The notes: a model not told the origin generated them from the sequence alone. DNA of 64,000 bases from Corbicula japonica (GCA_038501625.1 JAZAYU010000003.1:3734796-3798795), one strand, 5' to 3'; shown: positions 50,674 through 63,192, counted from the stretch's first letter. Program-made: numbers and translations.

Positions 50674-53433
50674 CCCTTCTACATCTACATCGTACATCGT
50701 CTCAGTCACACTTGACTATTACGCGACGGGTGCTTACAGGTCATAGAATAAGAAATAGTAGTAAAGTAAATAGGAAAGTAAGAAGAGATTGATAGCTAAA
50801 AGTTAGAGTTAAGTTGAAAGATTTGACCAGCTACGTTTTCGCCCCTTCAACTCAAACCTCTCCGGTTACGGTGGCCGCGGCCGGCACAGCTCTGAGAATC
50901 ACTATGAGGTACTTATAGCTGGGCCCTGGCTGCAGTTCTAGAAGTGTAGTTTTGACAGTCCCTGCTTGAAGTATACCAAGTCAGGGGCTTCTGCTACGGT
51001 TGCTGGTAATTTATTCCATATACAGATGGTACGTGGGAAGAAGGAGTTCCTGTGATACGCTGTAGATGTAGTTGGTTGGCGTAACTTCTTGTTGTGGTTC
51101 CATCTTGTATTTCCTGGTGCTGGAGTCAAGTACTCATCAGCAGGAATATCTATTAGGTCGTAAATGATCTTGTAGAGCATGGTAAGCTGGGCCTTAGTAT
51201 GCCTGGATTCTAGGGTCTCCCACTGAAGATGATCTATCATAGATGATACACTGCTGGTGTTGTGATATCTGTTGGTCACATATCTGGCAGCTCTTCTTTG
51301 TACCATCTCAATTTTGTTGATCCTGTCCTTGGTGTAAGGGTTCCACACTGTGGAGCAGTATTCCAGGGAAGGTCTCAATAGTGAAATGTAGGCACATGCC
51401 TTTGTCTCTTCGCTGCTTACTCTAAGGTTTCGTCGCAGGAAGCCAAGAGTGCTGTTGGCCTTCTTCACAATGATGTCTATGTGTGTGTTCCATGAGAGGT
51501 CCTTGTTGATGTTTACTCCGAGGTACTTTGACGTGGTATCAATGGTCAGTGTATGGCCCTTCAAGGAGTAATTATGTTGGATGGGTTCTCTCTTCCTATG
51601 GACTCTTAGGATAGTGCACGTCTCTGGGTGGATGTCCATACCCCGGCGTTTCTCCCATTCTGCTAGCTTATCCAAGTCTTTCTGTAGAATGTCACAGTCA
51701 TGTTTTGACCTTATTTCACGGTATACAACACAGTCATCCGCAAATAGCCTGACTTTAGAAGAGACGTGCAATGGCAGATCGTTGATGAAGATCAAGAAGA
51801 GGACCGGTCCAAGAACACTTCCCTGAGGGACTCCGCTGATAACGGATGCAGGTTCTGATGTGGCTCCATCAACGATGACACGCTGTGTGCGCCCTGATAG
51901 AAATGCATCAATCCATTTAAATGTCTGGCCTGGAATTTCATAGTGGTGGAGTTTGTGGAGCAGACGGCCGTGTGGAACTCTATCGAACGCCTTACTGAAG
52001 TCAAGAATAGCAAGGTCATGTTGGAATCTCCTCTCTAATGACAGGACTAGCTCATTGGTCAGCGTCAGTAGCTGAGTCTCACAGCTTCGTCGCCGCCTAA
52101 ACCCATGTTGGCTGTCTGTCAGGATCTTGTTACTGTCAAGATGTTTCATGATGTTATTCACAATAATGTGTTCCAACATCTTGCATGCGATGCATGTAAG
52201 GGAGACTGGTTTGTAGTTACTTGCCTTGAATCTCTCTCCTTTCTTGAAGACTGCAGAGACATTGGCTGTTTTCCATATATCTGGGATTTCGCCACTGGCT
52301 AGGCACTTCCTGTAAATAATGGTCAGATATGCTGCACACTCCTTGGATAGGTCCTTCAGAAGGCGTGCTGGTATCATATCTGGTCCTGATGCCTTTTGCG
52401 GGTTTAGCTTTTGGAGAAGTTTCTGCACTCCTTCAGGTGTCACAAGGATTCCAGGCATGTCGGGAGATGGGTCGTCCTCTGGTCTTGGGATGTTGAACTT
52501 GTCTTCATGTGTGAAAACCGAGCTGTATTGTTGGTTAAGGATGTTAGCTTTGTCGATCGGTTCACTATGCAGCTTTCCTTTGTCCTTCAATGGAGACACA
52601 CCACAGTTGTCCTTCTTCAGAGATTTGATATAGCTCCAAAACCGCTTCTGTTTGTTGGAGTTCTGGTCTGAATCTGGATCCCCTACTTTAATCAGATTCT
52701 CAATATATTGCCAGTAGGCCTGGCGTTCTAGTTTCTGTGTGATGCTTCTGGCTCGTTGGTATCGTCGTTTGTCTTCAATAGAACCGGTGTGTTTCTGTTT
52801 ATTATAAAGTTTCTGTCTTTTTCTATGGAGAGATTTTATTTTCTTAGTGATCCATGGCTTGGTGATTTTGTTATCAGATATCAATTTTGATGGTATGTAT
52901 TTATTCACTAGTTCTTTAATTTTTCGCTCAAAGTTATCCCAAGAATCATTTGCTGAGCTATGAATGGTCTCATTGGTGAACTGTGGTAGGTATGCTTCAA
53001 GGTCAGCTTTCATGCTTGAGTAGTCTGCTTTCTTATACATGAAGACCTTGCGTGGTGGCTTCTTAGTTTTCATGGGTCTGAGACTCGATTCAATGAATAC
53101 AGCCTCGTGGTCAGCAATTCCAGGCAAGACTTCACAGCGGTTGATTAGTGTCTTGTTGTTGGTGAAAAAGAGATCAAGTAGGTTACTGCTGTGTTCGGTA
53201 ATTCTGGTTGGTTTATCGACTACTTGATCAAGGTTTGCATCTTTCACAATATCAATGAGTCTCTGGCACTGCTTTGCATGTGTGGCTTGTGTCTGTGGGC
53301 ACTCATTCTCCCAGTCAATGGATGCTAGGTTGAAGTCACCGCCCAACCATAGGTGTGACCCTTTTGGTATGCGACTGAGACATGTATCTAGGAAGTTCAA
53401 GTACTCTGGGTCTATCGTAGATGTCAAATCAGC
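50674..53433 (-). mobile_element. 5'-truncated non-LTR retrotransposon (LINE)
   Basis: Reverse transcriptase of the Jockey/CR1-like superfamily on the - strand, with its 3' end at the left. The 3' end carries short GATGTA-like repeats instead of a poly(A) tail (about 50674-50705). The 5' end joins old repeat sequence at 53433/53434. A possible short AAGA duplication flanks it. The clade is not fixed from sequence alone. Confidence 0.88.
50938..53432 (-). CDS. LINE endonuclease (partial) and reverse transcriptase, open frame
   Basis: About 830 codons without a stop. The N-terminal part is the end of an AP-type endonuclease (LWLGGDFNLASIDW, then LLDLFFTN, ADHEAVF); the first ~100 or more residues of that domain are missing. 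RT motifs: SGPDMIPARLL, PVSLTCIACKMLEHI, QHGFRRRRSCETQLL, AILDFSKAFDRVPH, GVPQGSVLGPVLFLIFIND and catalytic FADD (RLFADDCVVY). The end reads WNKLPATV. The ~38 codons upstream to a Met at 53547 come from flanking repeat and are not part of the element's protein. Confidence 0.9.
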
Positions 53434-53689
53434 AAGAACACGATGACATGGACAAACGAAATAGATAACAACATTTCCCTGTAAATCTTCATAAACTCTT
53501 ACCACCGTCGTGAAAACGATGTGGTAGTCATAACGATCAACAATCAACGGTAGGTGCGTTAATCACCAAGCATGCAGAGCGCTGTAGAATCATGTAAGAA
53601 AACTTTCTATTTATGCCCCTGAAAGGAGACATAAAAGAAGCGCACTGTTAATCCGACATGTCAGTCAGTAAGTCCAGTAAAATCGAAAG

Positions 53690-54630
53690 TTATGTATCCT
53701 AGTTTTAAACCGCTCGAGGAATTCCATTGAAACTTCACAGGAGAATTGGTCACCAAGCCCAGTTGTGCGTATCGTCGGGAGTTCTCGCTCGGATTATTTT
53801 CGCAGAATTATGATCAATGAGTCATTTGTTTTACTATAACTTCTTTATTAAAATCTTAAAAATCATAACATATTAAAATCCCATTATTTCATCTGGTGAT
53901 TTTTTTATATAACTTCTAAATTATAATCTTGTACAGGCGACCTCTTCAAAACCTCATGAGGGATTTCGTTGAAACTTGACAGGAGTGTTTGTCACCAAGG
54001 CTAGTTGTGCATATCATCAGCAGTTCTCTCTTGGAAATGTTTTGGCAGGGTTATGGACAGCTTATCTTTTTATTACCATTAAAAATAATAAAATATGAAA
54101 ACTTTCCTTTATCTTGGGACCATACGTCGCTGAAACGGTTATGTTATTTAATAGAAAATAGCAAACTAAAGGTTAACTGCCATAGGCATACACTCGTTTA
54201 GGTCGGATCGAAAATGTACTGTTTATTAGTGTAAACATTGAGTTGCGCTAAACCAGGCATAATCAAACCGAGCCTACATTATTAAATGTGAACCCGTGTT
54301 CTTTTTTTAAGAAAAAATACAGAATTGTGATATTTGCCATCGCTTCATCTCCAAAACGTCTTCTGGTATTTCATCGAAACTTCACAGGAGTGTAAGCAAG
54401 CCTAGCTGTGCATATAATAAGTGGTTTCTGCTCTGAATGTTTTGGCAGAGTAACGGCCATACGTCTCTACTATAACTTAATTACAACATCGTTCATGATT
54501 TCTCTCAAAAACCACTTTGTGGATTTCATGGAAACTTCCCAAAATGGTTTGTTCACTAGCCAAGTTGTTCGTGCCTTTAGGATTTTCCGCTCCGATTGTT
54601 TTATCAGAGTTTTGGGCCATTAGTCGTGTT
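53690..54630. repeat. Four diverged copies of a ~100-bp repeat
   Basis: Copies near 53705-53800, 53940-54060, 54345-54440 and 54510-54620 share TTTC(A/G)T(T/C)GAAACTT(C/G)ACAGGAGTGT, GTTGTGC(A/G)TAT and TTTT(G/C)GCAGAGT. Spacing is irregular. No coding function seen. Confidence 0.65.
54113..54290. repeat. Old, internally deleted copy of the ~275-bp repeat
   Basis: GGACCATACGTCGCTGAA ... GGTCGGATCGAAAATGTACT ... ATAATCAAACCGAGCC. Compared with 35847-36121 it has many substitutions and lacks the GGCGTGGGCAGTAAT block. Confidence 0.65.
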
Positions 54631-54795
54631 AAACAATATTTTCTTTATTTCTTGAGGAATATCCTCCAAACTTCAAATATAATAATAGAATTTAAGTTTC
54701 AAATTTTAATCCGGATCAAGTCCAAGTTGGATCTAAACAACTGAATTGTTCCAAATCAAATATAAAAGACACATTCAAAGAAAATAAAAAGAGTC

Positions 54796-54866
54796 TCATT
54801 CGGAATCGAACCTTATCGGATATTAAGTATCCCGTAGAAGGAACCGCTCGACTAATCAGACTTTTG
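54796..54866 (-). other. tRNA-like sequence (tRNA pseudogene or SINE head), weak
   Basis: Read on the - strand: GTCTGATTAGTCGAGCGGTT, then GGGATACTTAATATCC, then GGTTCGATTCC, ending ATGAGAC; about 70 nt. Six of seven acceptor pairs form, a B-box-like GGTTCGATTCC is present and the anticodon stem is mostly paired. The T stem is poor and position 33 is not T. Not a confident functional tRNA. Confidence 0.3.
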
Positions 54867-55119
54867 GAAAATCGCGTTCGAAACGAATACATTTATTTTT
54901 AGTTATTCTTTTAATTTCTGAGTTAACCCCATTTTTATCCGGTTACTTTCAAAACATAATGGTATGTGGTCAGGCTTCAAAACTCAAACAAATGCATCGA
55001 ATTTCCGGCACGAAAAGGGTTAAAGCATTTCCTCGGAAACTGGTAAAACGATCTTTATGGCATTCACTGGAAATTTCCAAATAACAACCTCTTAATTGCA
55101 ATGCGGCAAACAAACGTTT

Positions 55120-57070
55120 TGTTCGTGTTTTCCCGATCGATGACGAGCTCTTGCAGCGGTAAGTTAGATCCTCTGCAAAAGGGGGATATAACAACGATAT
55201 TTCTCGAATCATTGGGAAGCGCTTCTTATGCTTTAGTATTATGAATATATTAATAAAACCCCGTAAAATTGCCATAGTTCAAATCTCGAAACAACATATT
55301 TTGAATTGCATTTAAGCAAACAAACGTTGTGATCATGTTCGCCTGGTCGATGGCGAGCTCGGGCAGCGGTTTATTCGATCTTCTCGCACAAAGGAGAGAT
55401 AACACTGATATTTTTCAGAATTAACGCGACACGAATAAATGTTCTATTATGCATTCAATTTCTGGGAAAATCAGTTTTGATCTGCTATCTTTTTAATTCA
55501 AGTTGGCATGTGGTCGGGTTCCTATCCGAGCAAAGGCAACCTACATCCTGCCCAGAAATGTTAAGTAGCCCAATGAATCGATCTACACTTGGTAGTAACT
55601 GCAAAGCACTAATTATGCTTAATGAAATATACGTTTTGCTAAGCGATATTAGAATTGAAGTTTGCCATTTTTAATCCTTATCAATTCCAAGTTTGATCTA
55701 AACAACTGAAATGTTCCACATCAAATGTGAAAGACACATTTAAAGCGATTTTAACCTACACCAACATCTTTTTATATCTGTGTATCGGCTATAAAACATG
55801 AAAAGGTGCATCATTATTTTAATGACTTTTTTTCTGTTTGCAACGTTAGGTTACGTTCATTAAAAACTTACAACATTGTTGCAAGCTCCAGAAAAACGAA
55901 CATTGGTTGAGGAATCTATGATGTAACTCAAGGGACATCACCATCTAGAAATGAAAGTTTATAATATTTAAATCGAAATCATATCTTGTATCTTTTATTT
56001 TATATTTGTTATATATTTACAATGTAAGTAGTTACGCAGACAGTTTTGTCAGTCAGGTACCGACACTCTTTCGTCATCCACCCAAGAAGCATGTTTTTAC
56101 GTAGCCTTTCAAAAGTTATCTTTTAATAAATGTCCATTTTCTTTACAGTCCCTTTCCCCACCGAAAATGTGATTAAAAATTCTTATCATATTACATATTT
56201 TGAACAAGAAAGGTCTATGATAATTTAAGATTAAAAAATAAAATAAAAAAAATCATTAAAACATTAAAATGGTGTTGGTTGATTAGATGGGTGGCACACC
56301 ATCGAGACACGCCGCAACCTTAAGAAAGTTCTTGCCGGTTTGAGGTAAGTAAGTACAGATAAAACTGTTATTAAAACAACAAAAAAAATGGTTGGTTATG
56401 ATAGAGGGTACTATCACCCACCTTAAACCGCCACAACCCTGAGGAAATGTTTGTACGGTAACGTTTCTTTAACTGTCATGTTACAGTTACAGTTAGGTTA
56501 GCCATGTGAAGAATTGATGAAATCCCTACATTACTTGCATAGTTAAAGCGTATCCTCTGTGGACCTTTGAACTTCATGTGTGACCATGACCTTTGAGGTA
56601 GGGCCATGGTTCTCGGAAGAAACACTGTTTAATCGAGGGAAACATTCTTAATGTTCTTGAGTTTCTACATGTAAACTATGCTTCAGAAACCTATGTTTTG
56701 GTTTTATTTTGACCTTTAACCCCCAACTTTAACCTTGACCTTTGATGTAGACCATGGTTCTAAGTTGCAATAATCTGCCATATTAAGGTTAACATTTGTG
56801 ACAAGTTTTGGTTGAAATCCCTTAAGGGGGTACTGAATTTTGCTTTGAAAATTTAATTTTTGCCAGATAAACTTTACCAACTTGTTAAGTGGAAAGAGGA
56901 AATATTGAAATGGCTATTGAAGAAATATTTTACCAATGTTTCTTTTGAAAATTCTAGATATTTGTCGTCTCTTTTTATTCTTTTTTGGAAAAATAGTTGA
57001 AATTAATGTGAAAAATTCAAAATTTGTAATGTGGAATAGTAATAATTACTGATATGTATTTGTTGATATT
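55120..57070. other. Spacer with diffuse repeats; no exon recognised
   Basis: Two similar blocks (near 55135-55200 and 55345-55400) share GCGAGCTC-type and GCAGCGGT words. 56520-56800 repeats phrases such as TGACCTTTGA(G/T)GTAG. The missing 5' exons of Tollip (N-terminus and most of C2) were looked for here and not found. Confidence 0.5.
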
Positions 57071-57074
57071 GTAG

Positions 57075-60000
57075 AAATCATTCACAGCAGATGATCGTGT
57101 AGCATGGGCGTACATCACAATACCAGAAGCTGCACTCAACGGGGAGACTGTGGATGAGTGGTTCCCCTTGAGTGGCAAGCAGGGGGACGAGAAGGAAGGA
57201 ACCCTTAACCTTGTCCTAACCTTCACAGTAAGTGGAGCTTCATTACAATGCACAATATAAATGTATACTAAACATCATATATTATATAGCCATGTTATAA
57301 AGTATTAGAGGGGGTAAAATGGAATAACTCTTGCTGTTATCATCTGGATCAAACTTCTATAGTTTTTAATTTTATGATATTTGATGAAAACTTTAGTATC
57401 ATTTTAGAAAAAAACACAAAAACAAGTGAAGCAGTTTGGGTAAGGTTTGATACATTCTGGTGTATTGCAGTTATAAAAAATGTCAAAAATATAACAATGG
57501 CAAAAATACCTCAATGTGGCAATGCTGATTTGTTGTAAACTTGTATTTAAGCCTGTAAAGAATCTACCACCAGCTCCGATGATGTTCCCACAAGTGCAGA
57601 CGTACCCTGGTATTGTTATGCCAGGTGTGAGTAAGACTTGTTTCTTATCTCTTCTAATACCAGTGTATCCCCACAGGGTAGAATGTACCCAAGGATTTTA
57701 TATCCCAACCAATTAAGTGTTTGGGGCTTATGAAGGAATCGCGCTCATCGTTCATCTGTCCATCTTGCTCAGTCTTGAATTTTTTTGTTTAGTCTTCAGC
57801 TTGGTCATTTATGGTTTAGTTTCAAAGTTATATAGCAGAAGTAACCACCATCAAGGTCATAGCAACCTTCTGAACTAAAATCAGTTTTGCTATATAAGCC
57901 ATACTGATGATAATTTGTGTCCTGTCTATATGATTGTCATCCATGGTTAGATTTTAAAATAACTTGGCATAAGTGACCGACATTATAAACCATTATAAAA
58001 GGATGTGTTACATACAAGATCCATGATCCTACCTTAAAGATCAAGTCAGTTTTGCAATTTAAGCTATACAGATTATAGGTTGTGTCCTGTCCATATCTTT
58101 GTTATCCATGGTTGGATTTTAAAAAAAATTGGCAGAAGTGACCAGTTTCTATCTTCGAGGTCTAGGTCACAACAAAAGAAAACTAACTACATACTAACTA
58201 CAGTCAGTGTTTATATTACTAAACCTAAATACAAAGAGGGTCATACAGTTGGTTGTACGGTTCCGGTGAGTTTTTCATATTTTGTACATAAACTGTTTTA
58301 TACGGTCGATCTAGGGACGATGTTTTTTGCATATAAGTAGGAAAATATCTCCTCTATAAAACAGAATTTTCGTTTTTTACGTTTCATTTAAAAATCGTCT
58401 GCAAATTGTTGACTTATCGCTGTTGTCATTTAGCTAGTTCCGACGAGCATTTGTCACTTCCGGTGGAAAATGAGTCATATGTAAAAATCATAGCTAGGGG
58501 CGCCAAAGGGGATTTCTTTTTATTGGTTCAGCTGCAACACCTTGTAATTCATTTTATGAACTTTTTTTTCGTTAAGTTAAATACCAAAAGGTCAACATCT
58601 GCACTAAATATCACAATGAATAGCTTAGAATTAATGTACAACACTCGGTAATATAAGGCTACCATCACTTCAAAATCAAACCTCCAATGGATGTTTCCTT
58701 GGAAGTTGATCTTGAATATACCAATGTGCATGTAAATGCAGCTCTTGCGTGGATTGCAGTATTAAAAGAACTGCCTACAGAGCTACACAATGTTACAAGC
58801 GACTCGGGGCGCTTTGTGAAGGTTGCAGAGGATTTGCTAGTTCTGGGGGATTCCGAATATTACTCAAGTATTTCCGGTTGGCGCCTGTTGGCGTCGAAAG
58901 GTATGTTGACAATTGTTTTAATCAAACATCGATTTATATTTGTAGCGGTTTTCAGAAACATTGATAAACATTTAGTTAATGAAATAAAAATTCAAAACAT
59001 GCCAGGTATGGCAATTTGCAAGAGTGAGTCGTGTAGGAAACACTTTTTTTTTTTTTTGGGGGGGGGGGGGGGGGGGCGGGGATATTTTCTGACCAAACAT
59101 ATTCACAAATAATTAAAATTGTTTCCTCCTTATTTTTATAATAACTAACGTGTTTGCAAAAAGCTCCTCCATTTGGGGCCTCGTCAAGAAAAATCATGAA
59201 TAAATGTGAATGATCCACCGGAACTGGTCAAAGGGTTCACCCTCCTTGCACAGAAAATTTTGTACAAATAAACATTTTAAATCAGCCAATATTTGGATTA
59301 ATACCATCTGTAATGATTGCACATTAAAAATTGATTCAGCTTTTGCAACATAATTGACGTTTGGAATGTTGGTCTCTCGACTATTTATAGAACGCGGTTT
59401 TCCAACACGACTCACTCATGCAAAATTACCATACCTGGCACGTTTTGAATTTCTATTTCATAAACTTAATGTTTATCTATGTTTCTGAAAATCACTAAAA
59501 ATGTAACTCAATGTTTGACTAAAAATTGTCAAGATACATTTCGCCGCCAACAGGCGCCAACCGGAAATACGTGAGTAATATTCGGCACTACTAGCAAGCT
59601 GACGTTGGCCCAACATTGGCATTCGGTTGTATGGTTGGCGTAACGTCGGCATCGGGTGAACAACGTTGGCCCAACGTTGGCCCAACGTCGTTCTCTGAAG
59701 TAATGGTTTTGATCGGCACATCGACATTGGTTCAACGTTTGGCCAACGTTGTAAAAAAAGACGTCATTCCTCATATTCTAGGTTTTTGAAAAATAGAGAC
59801 ATATTGAGCACATAAAATTTTATTAAAAACTAGATCTTTTTGCAGAATAACTGGCTAGTAAACGGACAAACTGATATAATATTGAAAATGTTTTGTACTT
59901 CAAAAATATATTTTATGTTATATATGAAATTCACATTGCGTATCTGTCTTGATGTTAATTTATTAACTGACACTTCAATAAAATTATCTTTTTCAGTAAA

Positions 60001-62287
60001 TACTAACACTATGTGAATGTAAACATGCGATTATAAGTTGTAGAGATAAGAACCACGTGTTATTAGTGGGTTCAAGCTTATTACAGCTGAAAGGTCAGTT
60101 ATCCAGTTACCATAGCAACCTTGCAATTAGAAACGGAAGAGAGATTGTTATAGGATTAATAGCTCTTTGTGCAATGTACATGTACACATTTTTAGCAACC
60201 AATATAGCGGTGTGCTTGTAAACAAAGGAGGAATTGTTTTTCGAATTTTCGCTGACAGTTCAATAATGTAAGTATCTAGATCTCTCTTGTTTTTAATTTA
60301 ACAGTTTTATATACTGACAATAACACTTTATTAACTTTTTTTTTCATTCTTCTGATAAAATAAATTGACAGTATGCAGTCTTGAAAAATAAACTTCAAAA
60401 CTCATAGTTTGAATCAATTGTAGATAATTATGATTGGACATTTACTTTGGTTCAATCCATTATTTGTTGAAAGAGGTAATTAAATATTTTGAGACGGGAT
60501 TTACTTCGTCAATTTATAAGTTTATAACATACTGACTTTACCCTTTCTTCCTTTTATTACAGTTGCTAACAGTGTAGATCCAGATCCAGACAACTGTGCC
60601 ATCTGATCAGGATCTGCAATCTCTGCTTCGTGTTCAGAAATAACATGATAAATAAATAAGCATTGTAGATTCTGATCAGCTGGTTGTGTCAGCTGATCTT
60701 GATCTTCACCTTTCGAACATGCGATAAATGCTTTTATATCGAGGATAGGGTTAAAACTTTAGACATATCTTCTGCATGAAGTGTAGATGTGCGTGATTGG
60801 CTATGATTTTATATTTGATAATTTTGAATGTTCTCATTTTCTATTGTTAACAGCCCTTATTATATTTTATTGCAGAAACGTCTAAGAAAAACAAATTGTG
60901 TGGGATAGCAACAGATGCTGAAATCAGCAATCTTATTAAGGACTGGTTTGACTATGCCTGTGACAGAGAGAGGAAGGAAAAGAAAATGAAAGAGAAGAAC
61001 AAATTAAAGAGAAAGAATGATCCAAGTAGAAAAGAGCAATGATCAAGAAGAGAAGATAAGAAAATGAAGAAGAGTCATCATGATAAAAACATAAGGACTT
61101 TACAATCTATTTTTATAAAATAATGTGACATTTATTGTCAACATGAACTATAGAATATTTCGAACATGATATTCTTTTCGTTAGATCATTTGTAAGGAAC
61201 ACTTTGATTTTATTAATTTTGAAAATATTTCAACTGGTTTTGATTTGATTTAATATTAAATGTCAAACAAACAGCTACTTTCTGGCTTTTCTTGTGGAAG
61301 ATGAGCCTTGAGATGTTCTGATGAAAAACAAATCTACAATCAAACTGGATAGCTTCTTTATGCGATGGTCAAAACCAACAGAGGACCACCTCGGTGTGTT
61401 TCTCACGCATCCTCTTTCGGATTTAGAATGCCACAGAAGAATCACATTTCTGCCGGGTTTTGAACCACTACTTCAGGATCAGACGTTAGTCACTCAGTTT
61501 GTTGGCACGGTGTAAAGCAAATATTATTCCAATGGAAATTAAGAACTTCTAACGTTTGGCCATCATTGGGCCAACGTAAATTTAAATATTCTTATGTTGG
61601 GCCAATGTTGGGCCAACGTTGGCAAAATTGTGTTGAAATTCCCATGTTGGCCCAACGTTGGGCCAACTGAACAAAGCCGACATTGCGACATTGGCCCAAC
61701 GTTGAGCCAACATGTTGGCCTAACGTTGGGCCGATGAGTAAAATTACATTGGGCCAACGTCATATGACAACGTTAGGCCGACGTAACCGACGACATTGGC
61801 CCAACGTTGGGCCAACGTCAGCATGCTATCTGGGCCGGAATCCTTAGGATCTAACAAATTCTCCGGAACCGGGCAAACAACTGTAGCTCCGTCAAATGTG
61901 ACCTTTACATTAAAATCTTGGCATTATCACGACCCTGTTGTCATAAGCCAAATTTGATGAAGAAATATTGAGTAATGGCAAAGTTACAGACAATGTTTAA
62001 TTTTCATGATTACTAATAGATTAAAACACTTTTTAAACTTTTAATCAAAATTTGTTTCAGGAAGCCATATTATAATTTATTTTACAGTGTATCCTCCACA
62101 GCAGATGATAGCCCGGCAACAACAGCAGTCGTTGTCGCATCGACCTGCGTTTACAGAAGAGGACCTGAAGCAGGTCAATGACATGTTCCCCAATATGGAT
62201 GACGAGGTTATCCGATCTGTCTTGATCGCAAACAGTGGAAACAAAGATGCAACCATAAACTCTTTATTGCACATGAGTGCAGACTGA
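57075..62287 (+). CDS. Tollip: Toll-interacting protein (Tollip), last three exons
   Basis: An endosomal adaptor that dampens Toll/IL-1 receptor signalling and sorts ubiquitinated cargo; its C2 domain binds phosphoinositides and its CUE domain binds ubiquitin. Exons: 57075-57227 (51 codons; end of C2, [39 protein letters not shown]), 57552-57630 (Pro/Met-rich linker, [10 protein letters not shown]) and 62088-62287 (linker and CUE, stop TGA 62285-62287). The donor at 57631 (GTAAGA) is chosen because it gives the phase 1 that the last exon needs. CUE hallmarks present: MFP ([11 protein letters not shown]) and the closing SLL. The 4.4-kb last intron holds nested mobile elements. Exons for the N-terminal Tom1-binding part and most of C2 are not visible upstream. 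Confidence 0.93.
57720..58180. repeat. Diverged tandem repeats in the last Tollip intron
   Basis: About three copies of a ~170-bp unit sharing (A/G)AAGT(G/A)ACC, AGTTTTGC, GTGTCCTGTC and ATCCATGGTT. No gene. Confidence 0.65.
58750..61905. mobile_element. Foldback-like inverted repeat, right arm interrupted
   Basis: The left arm (about 58790-59040) is inverted at 59395-59585 (TTTCCGGTTGGCGCCTGTTGGCG against CGCCAACAGGCGCCAACCGGAAA). The outer part of the left arm finds its diverged partner only at about 61839-61905, because 59586-61835 is a later insertion. The centre includes a T/G homopolymer at 59045-59080. Read from either arm, a peptide ISGWRLLA appears, suggesting captured or ancient coding sequence. 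Confidence 0.65.
59586..61835. mobile_element. Nested TIR element with GTTGGGCCAACGT subterminal repeats
   Basis: The ends are imperfect inverted repeats (CACTACTAGCAAGCTGACG and GCCCAGATAGCATGCTGACG). Both subterminal zones (59598-59755 and 61555-61822) are filled with copies of TTGGCCCAACGTTGG in both orientations. A CGG triplet flanks both ends. The interior holds a short open stretch with an acceptor-like start (about 60877-61041: [19 protein letters not shown] then a Lys/Glu/Arg-rich end and TGA) but no transposase recognised. Confidence 0.7.
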
Positions 62288-62765
62288 CTAATACACGATT
62301 GTCATATATATCTGTGATTTTCAAGCAATTATGACCCAAATGTATATTTTTAATTTTACGTGGTGACAAGCATTTTATTAATGTGTAAATGAAATATAAC
62401 ATTTATTACTCATATGGTATTTATAGGAGCTTCTTGTATTTTATAAACAACTCTGCATCTTACAAATACAAAAACCATCTGATTAATCTTCAACCACCAG
62501 TGTGTTTTCTGGGCAGTGCTGAGATTTTGTTGGTTGTTTTAATATTTCGGCCAGTTTATAGATAGGTGGTTTCAATATCCCAGCCAATATAGATTTGGAT
62601 ATTGTCCAATCACCCCCAAGAATATACTTCCTGGTTTTTAAATTTTGCCTTTGGCGTAGTCTGTGATATGCAGGATTTATATTCTAAGATCCCCTGTCAA
62701 AATTCTATTCTGTTTAGTTCCGCCCATTGTTTTCTCGTTTAGGGCAAACCCATTCTTTTATCTGG
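62288..62765 (+). other. Tollip 3' untranslated region and spacer
   Basis: AT-rich, no gene seen. No AATAAA recognised close to the stop; the nearest one noted is far downstream (63293-63298), after a repeat. Confidence 0.4.
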
Positions 62766-63040
62766 GGACCATACGCCGCTGAACATGGAATGGTATTAAT
62801 CTGAAAATACCTCATTGAAGGTTCCATGTTCACCGCCATATGCATACCATCGTTTGGGATGGATCGAAATTGTACTATTTAATGGTGTAATTACTGAGTT
62901 GCGCTCAACCCGGGGCTAGGCGGCGTGGGCAGTAATAAGCATTCCCATTACTGCCCATGAACAGGCTCAATCAAACCGAGCCTGCAGTATTTTCATATTT
63001 GTCGTGTTCGGTGGCTTTCAAAGTTCCCTTTTCATCTATT
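62766..63040. repeat. Second full copy of the ~275-bp repeat
   Basis: Same ends and same length as 35847-36121, with only about three or four differences (for example CATTCCCATTAC against CATTTCCATTAC). Flanks differ completely, which defines the element's ends to within a few bases. Confidence 0.88.
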
Positions 63041-63079
63041 GTAACAAAAGAGAATTCATTTTACCTTCAAATTGACAGC

Positions 63080-63192
63080 GGATACAAGCGATCTTAAACA
63101 TATGATTGGTTGAAATGGCGTTCAGTCTCCAACTCAAGAACTGGCTTGAGATTTGGGGCTGGTATCCATTCTAAGTTTTGAAATATTGTGCC
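63080..63192. repeat. Diverged palindromic MITE-like repeat
   Basis: AAGCGATCTTAAACATATGATTGG ... GGCTTGAGATTTGGGGCTGG: same order as the family at 1110 and 10551, with many substitutions. It shows the family extends beyond the GPCR gene. Confidence 0.65.

Noticed and set aside
51581..53446. Several + strand frames across the LINE, and + strand frames at 35319-38263
   Set aside because: Shadows of the LINE and BEL/Pao coding strands; no homology of their own.
54796..54866. Functional tRNA-Leu gene on the - strand
   Set aside because: T stem and anticodon loop are poor; kept only as a weak tRNA-like feature.
59473..59774. - strand frames of 81-84 codons
   Set aside because: They cross from the foldback arm into the TTGG repeat zone and repeat-encoded words; no gene.
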